64,000 nt of DNA from Maledivibacter sp. (GCA_025210375.1 JAOASB010000034.1:1-64000), one strand, 5' to 3'. Shown: positions 51,552-61,990, numbered from the stretch's first letter. The notes: generated by a model from the sequence alone, not told the origin. Numbers and translations: made by a program.

Positions 51552-52603
51552 ATCATTATTTCATTTATTACCTTTTCATCATTTATTGTAATTCTCACTT
51601 CTTTTTTTCCCATGCTTATATCTTTGATTATTTTAATATTATCAATGCTATATTTGTTCTTTAAATATATTATATTACTTTTATTTATCCCAACTAAATT
51701 AGATATGGATTTGGGGTTTAATGTAAACTCAACTTTTTCCATTTTTTTCTGATAATATGACATGGCGGTATCAATTGTTTCCTTAAAAATCTCGGCTTCT
51801 ACTAGCTGTCTAAAGGCTGGATGAAACGGCCCCGCTACGACGTCCTTGCCCTCCATGATATTGTCAGTTGGCTGTAGACCTATACGAATGATAGGTATAT
51901 CATTGCCATAAAAAAGCTTATATAATTCTTTGCAAATTGATACTGCCTTATCCACACTCAAGGGCTCATACTTGCCCTGTAAAAACAACTTTTGAAGCAT
52001 TGTTCCCCGTATAACAAGGGTAGGATATATCCTAACAAAATTTGGTTCGTATGAAATGATTTTTTTAGCAGTATCTATATCCCTATGGTAATCATCTCCA
52101 GGTAATCCTATCATCATCTGTAATCCTAATTTGAATCCCATTTCCTTAATGAGCCTTGAAGCCCTCACTACATCATGGGCAAGATGACCTCTATTGCTGT
52201 TTCTAAGCACGTCATCATCTAATGATTGAACACCCAGCTCTATAATTGTAACATTATTCTGTTTCAAATTTTGTAATATGGATTTATTTATATAATCTGG
52301 TCTAGTGGAAAGCCTTATATCGTCAACATATCCACTTTCAAACCATTTACTTGCTATTCTTAAAAATTCCCTTTGTTTTTCAATATCTATCCCAGTAAAA
52401 CTACCTCCAAAAAAGGCTATCTCAATATGCTTATCTTTCTTTTCCCCAATAGACTGAGAATATTCTATGATTTGTTTTTCAATCTGATCTCCAGTCAAAA
52501 CTGTATCAATTCCTGTTATTTTCTTTTGATTACAGAACACACAATCAAAGGGACAACCATGATGGGGTACAAAAATAGGGATAATATAATTCTTTTTACC
52601 CAT
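51548..52603 (-). CDS. Radical SAM protein, Elp3-like
   Basis: Start at ATG 52,603; about 351 residues. HHGCPFDCVFCNQ is a Cys-x3-Cys-x2-Cys iron-sulfur site, followed by FFGGSFTG, RLSTRPDYI, LGVQSLDD and GLQMMIGLPGD, as in the Elp3/YhcC-type radical SAM group. No acetyltransferase domain follows. It overlaps the end of rnc, so the pair is co-transcribed. A tRNA- or protein-modifying role is likely; the substrate is unknown. Confidence 0.9.
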   Translation of the reverse strand: MGKKNYIIPIFVPHHGCPFDCVFCNQKKITGIDTVLTGDQIEKQIIEYSQSIGEKKDKHIEIAFFGGSFTGIDIEKQREFLRIASKWFESGYVDDIRLSTRPDYINKSILQNLKQNNVTIIELGVQSLDDDVLRNSNRGHLAHDVVRASRLIKEMGFKLGLQMMIGLPGDDYHRDIDTAKKIISYEPNFVRIYPTLVIRGTMLQKLFLQGKYEPLSVDKAVSICKELYKLFYGNDIPIIRIGLQPTDNIMEGKDVVAGPFHPAFRQLVEAEIFKETIDTAMSYYQKKMEKVEFTLNPKSISNLVGINKSNIIYLKNKYSIDNIKIIKDISMGKKEVRITINDEKVINEIMI

Positions 52604-53285
52604 TATCAATATCCTCTAGGGCCATTTTTGCGGCATTTTGTTCAGATTCCTTTTTACTCTTCCCTTTACCATGTCCAAGAATAATATTGTTCTTTTTAAC
52701 TTGAGTATAGAATGTCTTATTATGATCTGGTCCCTTCTCAGATACTATTTCATAGGTTATCTTAACATTTGAATCGTTTTGAATTAATTCCTGTAGCCTT
52801 GTTTTATAATCAATAAATATTTTCCCACATAAAGCATCATCTATAACCTTTTTCATTGAGCTAAGTATAAACTTTCTTGCACTTTTTATACCACCATCTA
52901 AATATATTGATCCAATAACGGACTCAAAGGCATCGGCTAAAAGAGACTGTCTTTCCCTTCCTCCCGTTGCATCTTCACCTTTACCTAATAGAAGATAGTA
53001 TCCTAAATTAATGGATTTAGCACAATAGGATAAAGTGGTCTCACAAACAATTTTTGCTCTAGTCTTTGTGAGTTCACCCTCGGGTAAATCTGGATAATTA
53101 ATAAATAGATAATCACTTATAATAACTCCAAGCACAGAATCTCCAAGAAATTCTAATCTTTCATTATACTTGCATTTTTTATACTTTTTTTCATTGGCAT
53201 ATGAGCTATGGGTTAATGCCTCGTTCATTAAAGCCTTGTTACTAAATTCATAGTTAATTAATTTTTCAAAGGTAACAGTTTCCAT
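52596..53285 (-). CDS. rnc: Ribonuclease III
   Basis: I start it at ATG 53,285 (METVTFEKLINYEF), behind AGGAGG, giving 229 residues. The catalytic signature NERLEFLGDSVLGVIIS and second Asp/Glu region LADAFESVIGSIYLDGG are followed by a double-stranded-RNA-binding domain (DYKTRLQELIQNDSN, GKGKSKKESEQNAAKMAL). It processes rRNA precursors. It is downstream of fabF, but a terminator and two repeat elements separate them, so it has its own promoter. Confidence 0.97.
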   Translation of the reverse strand: METVTFEKLINYEFSNKALMNEALTHSSYANEKKYKKCKYNERLEFLGDSVLGVIISDYLFINYPDLPEGELTKTRAKIVCETTLSYCAKSINLGYYLLLGKGEDATGGRERQSLLADAFESVIGSIYLDGGIKSARKFILSSMKKVIDDALCGKIFIDYKTRLQELIQNDSNVKITYEIVSEKGPDHNKTFYTQVKKNNIILGHGKGKSKKESEQNAAKMALEDIDNG

Positions 53286-53313
53286 AAAAATCCTCCTAAA
53301 ATATAGAAGAAAA

Positions 53314-53525
53314 TTCGAATGCATTTTATGATTGAGGAAATTGCATAACTCTTACTTGGCTAAACCTAATATGGGAATATCATGTTTAATTTAATTATTT
53401 AAGATATAAGCATATTTGATTGTATAGCTTTTAGGATTCTTAAACTATATATAGTAGACAATTTTTGTAGTAAGGTAATTATGCAATTTGCTCAATTAAT
53501 AAAGCTTAAATAAAAAGCATTCGAA
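53314..53525. repeat. Palindromic MITE-like element 3
   Basis: The ends TTCGAATGC and GCATTCGAA are exact inverted repeats; inside, ATTGAGGAAATTGCATAA and TTATGCAATTTGCTCAAT pair almost perfectly. Total 212 bases, no gene inside. It fills the gap upstream of rnc and may carry or disturb its promoter. Confidence 0.75.
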
Positions 53526-53589
53526 AAACCTTCCTGAATTCCATATAATTATTTTATACTTTTTTAATATAAAATAAAAGTATTATTTA

Positions 53590-53659
53590 GGGCACACTCA
53601 AAAATAAACTAGTTATTCTACTGGTACCTTTAGTTCTTTTTTCTATACTCAATCACTTC
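53590..53659. repeat. Half copy of MITE-like element 1
   Basis: The sequence aligns with the left half of the element at 37,109: GCACACTCAAAAATAAACTAG, then TACTCAATCAC. The right arm is missing. Confidence 0.65.
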
Positions 53660-53674
53660 TGGTGGAGAGTTTAA

Positions 53675-53700
53675 AAATGCGAGCCAATCGGCCCGCATTT
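53675..53700 (-). terminator. Terminator after fabF
   Basis: AAATGCGaGCC pairs with GGCcCGCATTT with loop AATC; T residues follow on the minus strand. It ends the fatty-acid operon. Confidence 0.85.
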
Positions 53701-53704
53701 AATT

Positions 53705-54949
53705 TTATTCAGTATATTTTTTTAGTACTATTGCCACGTTATGCCCTCCAAAACCCAAGGAATTGGATAATGCATAGTTTACAACTTTATTTTTCCCTAC
53801 ATTAGGCACATAATCTAAATCTAATTCTGGATCAGGATTTATCATGTTAATAGTAGGATGTATAAAATCTTCCTTTAGTGTCAATAAACATGCAATTGCT
53901 TCTACGGAACTAGCTGCACCAAGCAAATGACCTGTCATTGATTTAGTAGAATTGACGGATAGCTTATGTGCATGTTCACCAAATACTGTTTTAATGGCCA
54001 TAGTTTCAAACTTATCATTATATGGAGTTGATGTTCCATGGGCATTGATATAATCTATATCTTCTGGCTTTATACCCGCATCATTTATAGCATTTCTCAT
54101 GGCTCTTGCAGCACCTTCACCTTCAGGTGCCGGTGCAGTTATATGATATGCATCACATGACATCCCATAGCCTACTATTTCACCATATATTTTAGCTCCA
54201 CGTTTTTTAGCATGTTCTAATTCCTCTAATACAATTATTCCTGAACCTTCACCCATTACAAATCCATCTCTATCCTTATCAAAGGGACGGCTAGCGGTCT
54301 TAGGATCATCATTTCTAGTTGACATAGCCTTCATGGTACAAAAACCAGCCATTGACATAGGAGTTATTGATGCCTCAGCACCACCCGTAAACATTATGTC
54401 AGCGTCGCCTCTTTCAATAATTTTAAAAGCATCCCCCATTGCATTATTTGATGAAGCACAGGCCGATACAGTCGTAATACTAGGACCTTTTGCCCCAAGT
54501 GCCATGGAAATATGTCCTGCTCCTATATTGGAGATCATCATTGGTATAAAAAACGGGCTAACTCTTCTAGGACCTTTTTCAGTTAACTTGGTATGTTCCC
54601 TTTCTAGGGTTTCAATGCCACCTACTCCGGAACCTAATGATACTCCTAATCTTTCTCTATCTATCTCATCCAAATTGATTTGTGAATCTTCTAGAGCCAT
54701 TTTAGAAGCAGCTACTCCAAATTGAGTAAATCTATCCATTCTTTTCGCTTCTTTTTTTTCTATATAGTTAATTGCATCAAAGTCCTTAACTTCACCTGCA
54801 ATTTGAGTAGTATACTTTGATACATCAAATTTTGTTATCTTATCTACTCCATTAGCACCATTTTTTAAGGCATTCCAATAATTTTCTTTTCCAATGCCAA
54901 TTGGAGAAATTACACCAATCCCTGTTACGACTACCCTTCTCTTACTCAA
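53705..54949 (-). CDS. fabF: 3-Oxoacyl-ACP synthase II
   Basis: A protein of 414 residues. Cys in [13 protein letters not shown] is the nucleophile; His residues in [11 protein letters not shown] and [13 protein letters not shown] complete the triad. It elongates acyl-ACP chains by condensation with malonyl-ACP. It is the last gene of the fapR operon, 38 bases after acpP. Confidence 0.98.
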   Translation of the reverse strand: MSKRRVVVTGIGVISPIGIGKENYWNALKNGANGVDKITKFDVSKYTTQIAGEVKDFDAINYIEKKEAKRMDRFTQFGVAASKMALEDSQINLDEIDRERLGVSLGSGVGGIETLEREHTKLTEKGPRRVSPFFIPMMISNIGAGHISMALGAKGPSITTVSACASSNNAMGDAFKIIERGDADIMFTGGAEASITPMSMAGFCTMKAMSTRNDDPKTASRPFDKDRDGFVMGEGSGIIVLEELEHAKKRGAKIYGEIVGYGMSCDAYHITAPAPEGEGAARAMRNAINDAGIKPEDIDYINAHGTSTPYNDKFETMAIKTVFGEHAHKLSVNSTKSMTGHLLGAASSVEAIACLLTLKEDFIHPTINMINPDPELDLDYVPNVGKNKVVNYALSNSLGFGGHNVAIVLKKYTE

Positions 54950-54987
54950 ATCAATTCCTCCTATACTTGTATAGAATCTTATTTCTT

Positions 54988-55221
54988 CTATTTTGTTTTC
55001 TCTTCAATGTATTTTGCAATATCCCCTATATTTTTAAAGTTTTCAGCATCTTCATCGGGAATTTCAATATCAAATTCATCCTCAAGAGCCATTATTACTT
55101 CAACAGCATCTAAAGAATCAGCTTCTAAATCACCCATTAAAGAAGTCTCTGGAGTTATTTTTATATCCCCCTCTACGTCCAATTGCTCCACTACAATCTT
55201 AACAACCTTATCAAATACCAT
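54988..55221 (-). CDS. acpP: Acyl carrier protein
   Basis: Start at ATG 55,221 ([14 protein letters not shown]), behind TTAGGTG; 77 residues. [20 protein letters not shown] holds the Ser that receives phosphopantetheine. It carries growing acyl chains for the neighbouring Fab enzymes. Confidence 0.98.
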   Translation of the reverse strand: MVFDKVVKIVVEQLDVEGDIKITPETSLMGDLEADSLDAVEVIMALEDEFDIEIPDEDAENFKNIGDIAKYIEEKTK

Positions 55222-55268
55222 ATTTAACACCTAACCTTTCACATTTTTTTATTTTTGTATAACACCTA

Positions 55269-56012
55269 TTACATTACCATGCCACCATCGACATTTATAA
55301 CTTGGCCAGTAACATAGGCTGCCTGTTCAGAACATAAAAATGCCACAACATTTGCCACGTCTTCTGGTTTACCAAGTTTTCCTAATGGTATATTTTTTTC
55401 GTAATTTTCTACTACTTCCTCTGTTAGCTTTTCAGTCATTTCTGTTTGAATAAACCCTGGTGCAACTGCATTTACATTTATTCCTCTAACTGCTAATTCT
55501 TTGGCGGTAGATTTAGTAAATCCTATGACTCCAGCCTTTGAAGCTGAATAGTTAGCTTGACCTGCATTTCCAATAATACCAACAACCGATGTTATATTTA
55601 CTATACTTCCACTTCTCTGCTTCATCATTTTTTTACCAACTAGTTTTGTACATAGGAATGTTCCCTTTAGATTTACATTCATTACTTTATCCCAGTCTTC
55701 ATCCTTCATTCTTATGAGTAAAGAATCTTTAGTAATTCCTGCATTATTTACTAGTATATCTATACTCTCAAAGCTTTTTCCTACCTCTTTGACTAAATTT
55801 TTAACATCATCTGCATTAGAGACATCAGCCTTAATCGCTAGGGCCTTTCTACCCAAATCCCTAATTTCATTTACTGTTTCTTCAGCCATATTAGAATTAC
55901 TAGTGTAATTAACTACTATATTGGCACCGTATTTAGCGAGCTTTAAAGCTATAGCTTTTCCAATGCCCCTTGATCCACCAGTAACTATTGCCGTTTTACC
56001 TGATAAATTCAT
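55269..56012 (-). CDS. fabG: 3-Oxoacyl-ACP reductase
   Basis: A protein of 247 residues of the SDR family. TGGSRGIGKAIALKLAK binds NADPH; NNAG, the Ser in SIVNITSVVG and YSASK provide the catalytic set. It performs the first reduction of each elongation cycle. Confidence 0.98.
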   Translation of the reverse strand: MNLSGKTAIVTGGSRGIGKAIALKLAKYGANIVVNYTSNSNMAEETVNEIRDLGRKALAIKADVSNADDVKNLVKEVGKSFESIDILVNNAGITKDSLLIRMKDEDWDKVMNVNLKGTFLCTKLVGKKMMKQRSGSIVNITSVVGIIGNAGQANYSASKAGVIGFTKSTAKELAVRGINVNAVAPGFIQTEMTEKLTEEVVENYEKNIPLGKLGKPEDVANVVAFLCSEQAAYVTGQVINVDGGMVM

Positions 56013-56044
56013 AGCATTACCTCCATTGTATGTAGCTCATCACC

Positions 56045-56977
56045 TTAACCTAAAGCTTTCAAAGTTTTCTCAAGGGACTTCATATCTTCAACATTTAGTA
56101 TTTCTACATCTCGAGAAATTCTTTTTATAAAGCCAGATAGAGCTTTCCCTGGCCCAACCTCAACAAAAGTATTTATTCCATCTGCTATCATTCTTCTTAC
56201 TGAATCTTCCCAAAGCACTGCATTGCTTACCTGCTTAACCAATAGCTGCTTAACTGTTGAAGAAGCCTCATAATACTGGGAAGTCACATTAGCAACCACT
56301 GGATAATCAAAGTCACCTAATTTTATGCTATCCAATTCATTTGCTAGTTTTTCCCCCGCACCGGATAGCATTCTAGAATGGAATGGGGCAGAAACATTTA
56401 GTACCATAGCTTTTTTTGCTCCCAATTCCTTTCCAATCTCCACTGCCTTCTCCACAGCCTTTACTTCACCTGAGATAACTATCTGAATAGGGGAATTAAA
56501 ATTAGCAGGCTCTACTATTCCATACTCAGATGCTCTTTCACATGCCTCTATAACCTTGGTTCTTTCAAGTCCAATAAAAGCAGCCATAGTTCCTACCCCA
56601 AAGGGAACCTCCTCTTGCATATACTTACCCCTTGCCTTTACAACCCTAACTGCATCTTCAAAGGACATTACATTTGCTGCTACAAGGGAAGAAAACTCGC
56701 CCAAGCTTAAACCTGCTACTATCTCTGGCTTATGTCCATGTTCTTTTAAAACCTCGTAGATCGCTACGCTAGCCGTTAAAATGGCAGGTTGAGTGTTCTC
56801 TGTTTTTTTAAGTTCTTCTTCTGGTCCTTCAAAGCAAAGCTTTTTCATGTCATAACCAAGTGAATCAGAGGCTTTCTCAAAAACATCATTTGCTATTTTA
56901 AAATTTTCCACAAATTCTTTACCCATTCCAACATATTGCGCTCCTTGTCCTGGAAAAACAAAGGCTATTTTTCTCAT
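56045..56977 (-). CDS. fabD: Malonyl-CoA:ACP transacylase
   Basis: A protein of 310 residues with FPGQGAQYVGMGKEF, the nucleophile Ser in GLSLGEFSSLVAA and His in APFHSRML. It loads malonate onto ACP. It begins 65 bases after fabH; in many Clostridial operons fabK lies in this gap, but here there is none. Confidence 0.98.
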   Translation of the reverse strand: MRKIAFVFPGQGAQYVGMGKEFVENFKIANDVFEKASDSLGYDMKKLCFEGPEEELKKTENTQPAILTASVAIYEVLKEHGHKPEIVAGLSLGEFSSLVAANVMSFEDAVRVVKARGKYMQEEVPFGVGTMAAFIGLERTKVIEACERASEYGIVEPANFNSPIQIVISGEVKAVEKAVEIGKELGAKKAMVLNVSAPFHSRMLSGAGEKLANELDSIKLGDFDYPVVANVTSQYYEASSTVKQLLVKQVSNAVLWEDSVRRMIADGINTFVEVGPGKALSGFIKRISRDVEILNVEDMKSLEKTLKALG

Positions 56978-57042
56978 TATTCATCCTCCTATAACCATAT
57001 CACATTTAAACTTATTAATCTTTAAAGTAGCATTACTTTGTC

Positions 57043-58035
57043 TTACCATTTTATTACACATGAGCCCCAAGTAAGACCTGCTCCGAATCCAACTAGAACA
57101 ACATTATCACCTTTTTTAATTTTACCATTTCTCACCGCTTCATCTAATGCTACTGGGATAGAAGCCGCTGACATATTTCCATATTTGTCTAGATTGACAT
57201 ATACTTTATCCATTGGCAGCTTTAAACGTTTCGCTGACGCAGAAATAATTCTAGTATTAGCTTGATGGGGCACTAAATAATCTATGTCATCAATATTCAA
57301 ATCACATAACTCAAGGGCTTTTTTTGCCGCATCTCCCATAGCCCTAACTGCAAACTTAAACACTTCGCTTCCATCCATCTTTATATAGTGTAGATTATCC
57401 TCAACTGTCGCTACAGATGCGGGCATCCTCGACCCACCTGCAGGCTTTGTTAAGAATTTCCCACCTTCTCCCTTTGCTCCTAAATGGGTAGAAAGAATGC
57501 CGCTATCTTCTTTAATAGAACCTAGAATCGCAGCCCCTGCTCCATCACCAAATAGAACACAAGTATTTCTGTCACTCCAATCGGTGATTTTTGATAGAGT
57601 GTCTGCTCCAATAACAAGAATTTTATCATATACTCCTGTAGAAATAAATTGTCTAGCAACAGCTAAACCATACAAGAAACCCGAACAACCTGCACTGAGG
57701 TCAAAGGCAGGAACATTTTTTGCTCCAATATTATTTTGGATTATACAAGCTGTTGATGGAAATGCCATATCGGGAGTAACCGTAGCTACAATAATCAAAT
57801 CGATTTCTTCAGAGGTAACTCCTGCCGCCTCCATTGCCTTCAAAGCCGCTTGAGTAGCAATATCTGAAGTCGCAGTCTCATCATCAACTATTCTTCTATT
57901 ATGAATTCCTGTACGCGCCACAATCCAATCATGGGAAGTATCAACAATTTTTTCGAGATCATGATTTGTTATAACCTTTTCTGGAAGACAACTTCCTGTC
58001 CCCAGTATTCCAACATTCCTTAAACTATTCTTCAA
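57043..58035 (-). CDS. fabH: 3-Oxoacyl-ACP synthase III
   Basis: A protein of 330 residues. Cys in DLSAGCSGFLYGL, His in LVPHQANTRI and Asn in KYGNMSAASIP form the triad. It starts the first condensation from acyl-CoA. Its TTG start lies inside the end of plsX (11-base overlap), so the two are coupled. Confidence 0.97.
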   Translation of the reverse strand: MKNSLRNVGILGTGSCLPEKVITNHDLEKIVDTSHDWIVARTGIHNRRIVDDETATSDIATQAALKAMEAAGVTSEEIDLIIVATVTPDMAFPSTACIIQNNIGAKNVPAFDLSAGCSGFLYGLAVARQFISTGVYDKILVIGADTLSKITDWSDRNTCVLFGDGAGAAILGSIKEDSGILSTHLGAKGEGGKFLTKPAGGSRMPASVATVEDNLHYIKMDGSEVFKFAVRAMGDAAKKALELCDLNIDDIDYLVPHQANTRIISASAKRLKLPMDKVYVNLDKYGNMSAASIPVALDEAVRNGKIKKGDNVVLVGFGAGLTWGSCVIKW

Positions 58036-59029
58036 TATTATCAGCTCCTTTAATTTCTTCTTCGATCTTTTCTATTACACCCTTCGAACTAAAGATTTCT
58101 CCATACTTAATCGCATTCTTTATTGCTTTATCATTTGAGCTTCCATGGGCTTTAATCACTGGTTTTTTCACCCCTAATAATGGGGCTCCACCATATTCTG
58201 TATAGTCAAGCTTTGATTTAAATTCCTTTAATCCACCCTTTAGAATCATTGCCCCAATCTTGCTTATAGTATTTTTAGTAAAAGTCTCTTTGAGCATGGA
58301 AGTAAGGTTCATGGCTACACCCTCTGTAAGTTTTAGTATCACGTTGCCAACAAATCCATCGCATACTATTACGTCCACTACTCCATCTGGAACCTCACGG
58401 GCTTCTAAATTACCATAGAAATTCAAGTTTGAGTTCTTCATTACTTCATAGGCCTCTGAAACTAATTTATTTCCTTTACCCTCTTCTGTACCAATATTAA
58501 CTATCCCAACCTTTGGAGTTCTAATATTCAATACCTTTTCCAGATAGATTGATCCCATGATACCAAACTCAAGTAAATTTCTTGGCTTGCAATCTGCATT
58601 GGCTCCTGCATCTATCAATAAAGAAAAACCCTTTTTAGTTGGATAGATAGGAGCTAAAGCTGGTCTGTCAATCCCCTTTATCCTACCTATTTTCAACAGA
58701 CTCCCTGCTAATAATGCACCTGTATTCCCTGCCGACACAAATGACTGAGCCTCATTCTTTCTTAATAAATCAAACCCAACCGCCATAGAAGAATTTTTCT
58801 TTTTACGAATTGCTTGAACTGGCTTATCTTCATTAATTATTACTTCATTTGCATTAACTATATCAATTCTTTTAAAATCCTTTGTATGTTTTTCTAACTC
58901 ACTCTTTATTATCTCTTCTTTTCCGACTAATATAATTTCTGATTTAATTTCCCTTAAGGCTTTTAGACTTCCTGAGATTATAGCACTTGGCGCATTGTCT
59001 CCTCCCATTGCATCTATGGCAATTTTCAT
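58025..59029 (-). CDS. plsX: Phosphate acyltransferase PlsX
   Basis: Start at ATG 59,029 (MKIAIDAMGGDNAP), behind AGGGGGAG; 334 residues. SSMAVGFDLLRK, VSAGNTGALLAGSL, and GVVDVIVCDGFVGNVILK are typical. It converts acyl-ACP into acyl-phosphate for phospholipid synthesis. It lies directly after fapR. Confidence 0.98.
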   Translation of the reverse strand: MKIAIDAMGGDNAPSAIISGSLKALREIKSEIILVGKEEIIKSELEKHTKDFKRIDIVNANEVIINEDKPVQAIRKKKNSSMAVGFDLLRKNEAQSFVSAGNTGALLAGSLLKIGRIKGIDRPALAPIYPTKKGFSLLIDAGANADCKPRNLLEFGIMGSIYLEKVLNIRTPKVGIVNIGTEEGKGNKLVSEAYEVMKNSNLNFYGNLEAREVPDGVVDVIVCDGFVGNVILKLTEGVAMNLTSMLKETFTKNTISKIGAMILKGGLKEFKSKLDYTEYGGAPLLGVKKPVIKAHGSSNDKAIKNAIKYGEIFSSKGVIEKIEEEIKGADNIEE

Positions 59030-59054
59030 ATTCTTACTCCCCCTAAACATGCAT

Positions 59055-59612
59055 CTATATAGCTACTAAAATGAACTTTCCTCTAAAAACTTGTTCATCC
59101 TTAACCATTATCTTTACATGAACGAAATAATTATTAGCCCTTATTCTTGTTACTTCAGCCTTAGCTATAAGCTTCTGTCCAGATAATACAGGCACTCTAT
59201 ACTTTATATTAGCAACACCCGTTAAGGCTACATCCGTATCAATTACTGCCATAGCCAAGGATTCAGCCATAGCAAATATGTAGTGTCCTCTAACAATCTT
59301 TGTTTTCTTAAATACCATTGTGGCATCGGTCTGTAAAATAGAAATTCCCCTTTTATTCAATTCTAGGTCAATGAGCTCTCCAACTATTTCCGCTTCACCT
59401 ATAGTTCTGACCTTCTTATAGTTTAATTTAGCAACATTTCTTACCCTTTCCCTAAGCTCAGGTATATTCAGATATAATCTATCAAGTCTAATTGTCTGTA
59501 TGCTAACATTAAAAAGCTCACACAATTCTTCATCGGTTATAAAGGGATTATCTTCGATTTCTTTCTTTAGCCTTTCCTGTCTTTCATTTTTACTTATTCT
59601 CTTTGAAGACAT
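59055..59612 (-). CDS. fapR: Fatty-acid and phospholipid regulator FapR
   Basis: Start at ATG 59,612, behind AAAGGGGTGG; 185 residues. The N-terminal helix-turn-helix ([22 protein letters not shown], [15 protein letters not shown]) is followed by a hot-dog domain ([19 protein letters not shown]) that binds malonyl-CoA. It represses the operon it heads and is released by malonyl-CoA. The operator is visible upstream. Confidence 0.96.
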   Translation of the reverse strand: MSSKRISKNERQERLKKEIEDNPFITDEELCELFNVSIQTIRLDRLYLNIPELRERVRNVAKLNYKKVRTIGEAEIVGELIDLELNKRGISILQTDATMVFKKTKIVRGHYIFAMAESLAMAVIDTDVALTGVANIKYRVPVLSGQKLIAKAEVTRIRANNYFVHVKIMVKDEQVFRGKFILVAI

Positions 59613-59656
59613 ATTTCCCACCCCTTTAATATTTATATATAATTTTTAGAATAGCT

Positions 59657-59708
59657 ATTAGTACCTACTACTAATAATTAGTATAAATGATTATATAGAT
59701 CATTGCAA
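59657..59708 (-). promoter_or_regulatory. fapR promoter with FapR operator
   Basis: On the minus strand the -35 box is TTGCAA (59,703-59,708), spacer 17, -10 TATACT (59,680-59,685). The FapR-like site ATTAGTACCTACTACTAAT (59,657-59,675, plus strand) overlaps the start region and continues as AATTAGTA. It matches the known core ATTAGTACCTA, so autoregulation of the operon is expected. Confidence 0.82.
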
Positions 59709-59766
59709 GTTTTTTATGCTGGAAATTTGGGATAAAATTTTTCCCGTGAAAATAGTCCATAATAAA

Positions 59767-59803
59767 AAATAGTAAGGATGGCTCTAACCCATCCTTACTA
59801 TTT
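59767..59803 (-). terminator. Terminator after rpmF
   Basis: AAATAGTAAGGATGG (59,767-59,781) pairs perfectly with 59,789-59,803; T residues follow on the minus strand. Confidence 0.9.
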
Positions 59804-59836
59804 CTTATAAAACAATTAGTATATTACGTTTTAATA

Positions 59837-60016
59837 TTAGTCTACTTTAACAACTTCCTTGTCGCCATAGTAACCACATGAATCACACACTCTATGAGGC
59901 ATCTTTGGTTCGTGACACTGAGGACAATTTACAAAATTTGGAGCTGTCATCTTTATATTAGAAGCTCTTCTCTTATCTCTTCTTGCCTTAGAAGTTTTAC
60001 GCTTAGGTACTGCCAT
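59837..60016 (-). CDS. rpmF: 50S ribosomal protein L32
   Basis: A protein of 59 residues, starting [18 protein letters not shown] and holding two zinc Cys pairs (CPQC and CDSC). It lies two bases after yceD, as is standard; the two share a transcript that ends at the following terminator. Confidence 0.98.
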   Translation of the reverse strand: MAVPKRKTSKARRDKRRASNIKMTAPNFVNCPQCHEPKMPHRVCDSCGYYGDKEVVKVD

Positions 60017-60018
60017 AA

Positions 60019-60525
60019 CTACACCTCCTCATTTTTACTAAAAAACTCTTTAAGTTTTTCCAATCTGGGGTCAATATCGTCTACTTCGCAGTTGCATTCT
60101 TTTATGTTAAGATTTTGCCCACAACCGGAGCATAAACCTTTACACTCTTCACTACAGAGAGCCTTCATAGGTAAAGAAAAAGCCAAAGCTTCTTCTATGA
60201 TGATTGATAGATTTAAGCAATCACCCTGGATATAGGAATCTTCCTCATCCTTTTCTACCAAAGGAATTTCAAAATCTATATTCCCTGAAATATTTTTTTT
60301 GAATTCTTCCAAGCATCTAGTACATCTAAAAACTGCTTCTCCAGAAAATACAGCATCTATAAATATGTTTTCATCATCCCTATAAACTTTTCCTAAAAAC
60401 TTTATAGGGCTTGCCTTTAAAATACCTAAATCCTGTAGAAGCTCTGAATTATTCAGTTCATAATCAAAATTGATATCTATAGTTTTAGTCTTATCGCAAA
60501 TAAGATTTGAAATATTGATATTCAT
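60019..60525 (-). CDS. yceD: DUF177 protein YceD
   Basis: Start at ATG 60,525 ([14 protein letters not shown]), behind GGGGTG; 168 residues. The paired motifs [10 protein letters not shown] and [13 protein letters not shown] are those of the YceD family, which affects 23S rRNA processing and is usually joined to rpmF. Confidence 0.95.
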   Translation of the reverse strand: MNINISNLICDKTKTIDINFDYELNNSELLQDLGILKASPIKFLGKVYRDDENIFIDAVFSGEAVFRCTRCLEEFKKNISGNIDFEIPLVEKDEEDSYIQGDCLNLSIIIEEALAFSLPMKALCSEECKGLCSGCGQNLNIKECNCEVDDIDPRLEKLKEFFSKNEEV

Positions 60526-60629
60526 CAGTTCACCCCAAAGCACGGTCAGATTTATTATACAAACCCCGACCATATTTGTCAAGTAAAAGTACTTGATAAC
60601 ATAAATATTTTTAATACTATTTGGTGTTA

Positions 60630-61823
60630 TTATTTAAGAAGTTCTACAGTATCCTTTGCTATCATTAATTCTTCATTAGTTGGAACAACTAGAACCTTAA
60701 CCTTTGAATCATCAGCACTTACTATAGCATCCTTACCTCTTACATTATTTTTTTCTTCGTCTATATTGATCCCCATAAACTCAAGACCAGAACAAATTTC
60801 TAATCTATTTGAAGCTGAATTTTCACCAAGACCAGCAGTAAATACCACTGCATCTACTCCACCCATAACTGCAGCATATCCAGCAATATACTTTTTAACT
60901 CTTGAATTAAATTTATCTAATGCAAGCTGTGCCCTTTCATTTCCATCTGCAGCAGCTCCCTCAATATCTCTAAAGTCACTACTAACACCTGATATACCAA
61001 GTACCCCTGACTTCTTATTTAAAAGGTTGTTCATTCCATTAATATCTAAACCTTCTTTTTCCATGATAAAAGTCACTATAGCTGGGTCAAGATCACCACA
61101 TCTAGTACCCATAACTAGACCTTCAAGTGGTGTAAAGCCCATACTTGTATCTACGGATTTTCCATTTTCTACAGCTGCTAAACTCGCACCATTACCTAGG
61201 TGACAAGTAACTATCTTTAATTCATTTATATCCTTACCTAATACCTGTGCTGCCCTTGCAGAAACAAATCTATGACTTGTACCGTGGAAACCATATTTTC
61301 TAATGCCATATTTCTCATATAACTCATATGGTAATGGATATATGTATGCTGAGCTTGGCATTGTTTGATGGAATGCAGTATCAAAAACTCCTACCATTGG
61401 TACTCCAGGCATTAATTCTTCACATGCTCTAATCCCAATTAAGTTTGGTGGATTATGTAATGGTGCTAATTCAATACAATCTTCTAGTGCCTTTATTACT
61501 TTGTCATCAATAATTACAGAACCACTGAAATTTTCACCGCCATGAACAACCCTATGACCAACAGCATTAATTTCTTTAAGATCCTTAATAGCACCATGAT
61601 TTTCGTCAACTAGTGCATCTAAAACGATTTGAAGTGCTGCTCTATGATCTTCCATTGGCTTCTCTATTACTACCTTGTCCATATTTGGAACCTCATGCTT
61701 TACCACAGAGCCTTTAATGCCTATTCTTTCAGCTAAACCTATCGCCATTACATTCTCATTGTTCATATCAATTAATTGATATTTTAATGAAGAACTACCA
61801 CAGTTGATAACTAATACATTCAT
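60630..61823 (-). CDS. ackA: Acetate kinase
   Basis: A protein of 397 residues: [43 protein letters not shown] and [11 protein letters not shown] are the diagnostic boxes. It forms ATP and acetate from acetyl phosphate, central to a fermenting anaerobe. pta is not adjacent; tmcAL lies upstream. Confidence 0.98.
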   Translation of the reverse strand: MNVLVINCGSSSLKYQLIDMNNENVMAIGLAERIGIKGSVVKHEVPNMDKVVIEKPMEDHRAALQIVLDALVDENHGAIKDLKEINAVGHRVVHGGENFSGSVIIDDKVIKALEDCIELAPLHNPPNLIGIRACEELMPGVPMVGVFDTAFHQTMPSSAYIYPLPYELYEKYGIRKYGFHGTSHRFVSARAAQVLGKDINELKIVTCHLGNGASLAAVENGKSVDTSMGFTPLEGLVMGTRCGDLDPAIVTFIMEKEGLDINGMNNLLNKKSGVLGISGVSSDFRDIEGAAADGNERAQLALDKFNSRVKKYIAGYAAVMGGVDAVVFTAGLGENSASNRLEICSGLEFMGINIDEEKNNVRGKDAIVSADDSKVKVLVVPTNEELMIAKDTVELLK

Positions 61824-61888
61824 AATATATCCTCCTCAAAATCAATAAATAGTTTTATAATACTCTACTAAGTAAATATATACTAAAT

Positions 61889-61990
61889 ATAGAGAGTTCC
61901 AAGTAAATCTTAATTTATACATATACAAATACTCAGTGTTCCTGAGAGTTTTGGACATGTATAAATTAAAGTTTTTACTGAAATCTCTAT
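61889..61990. repeat. Palindromic element 4 upstream of ackA
   Basis: A 102-base near-palindrome: ATAGAGA/TCTCTAT at the ends, CTTAATTTATACAT/ATGTATAAATTAAAG in the arms and CTCAG/CTGAG around the loop TGTTC. It has no T tail beyond the stem. It lies 66 bases before the ackA start, in the likely promoter region. Confidence 0.75.
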
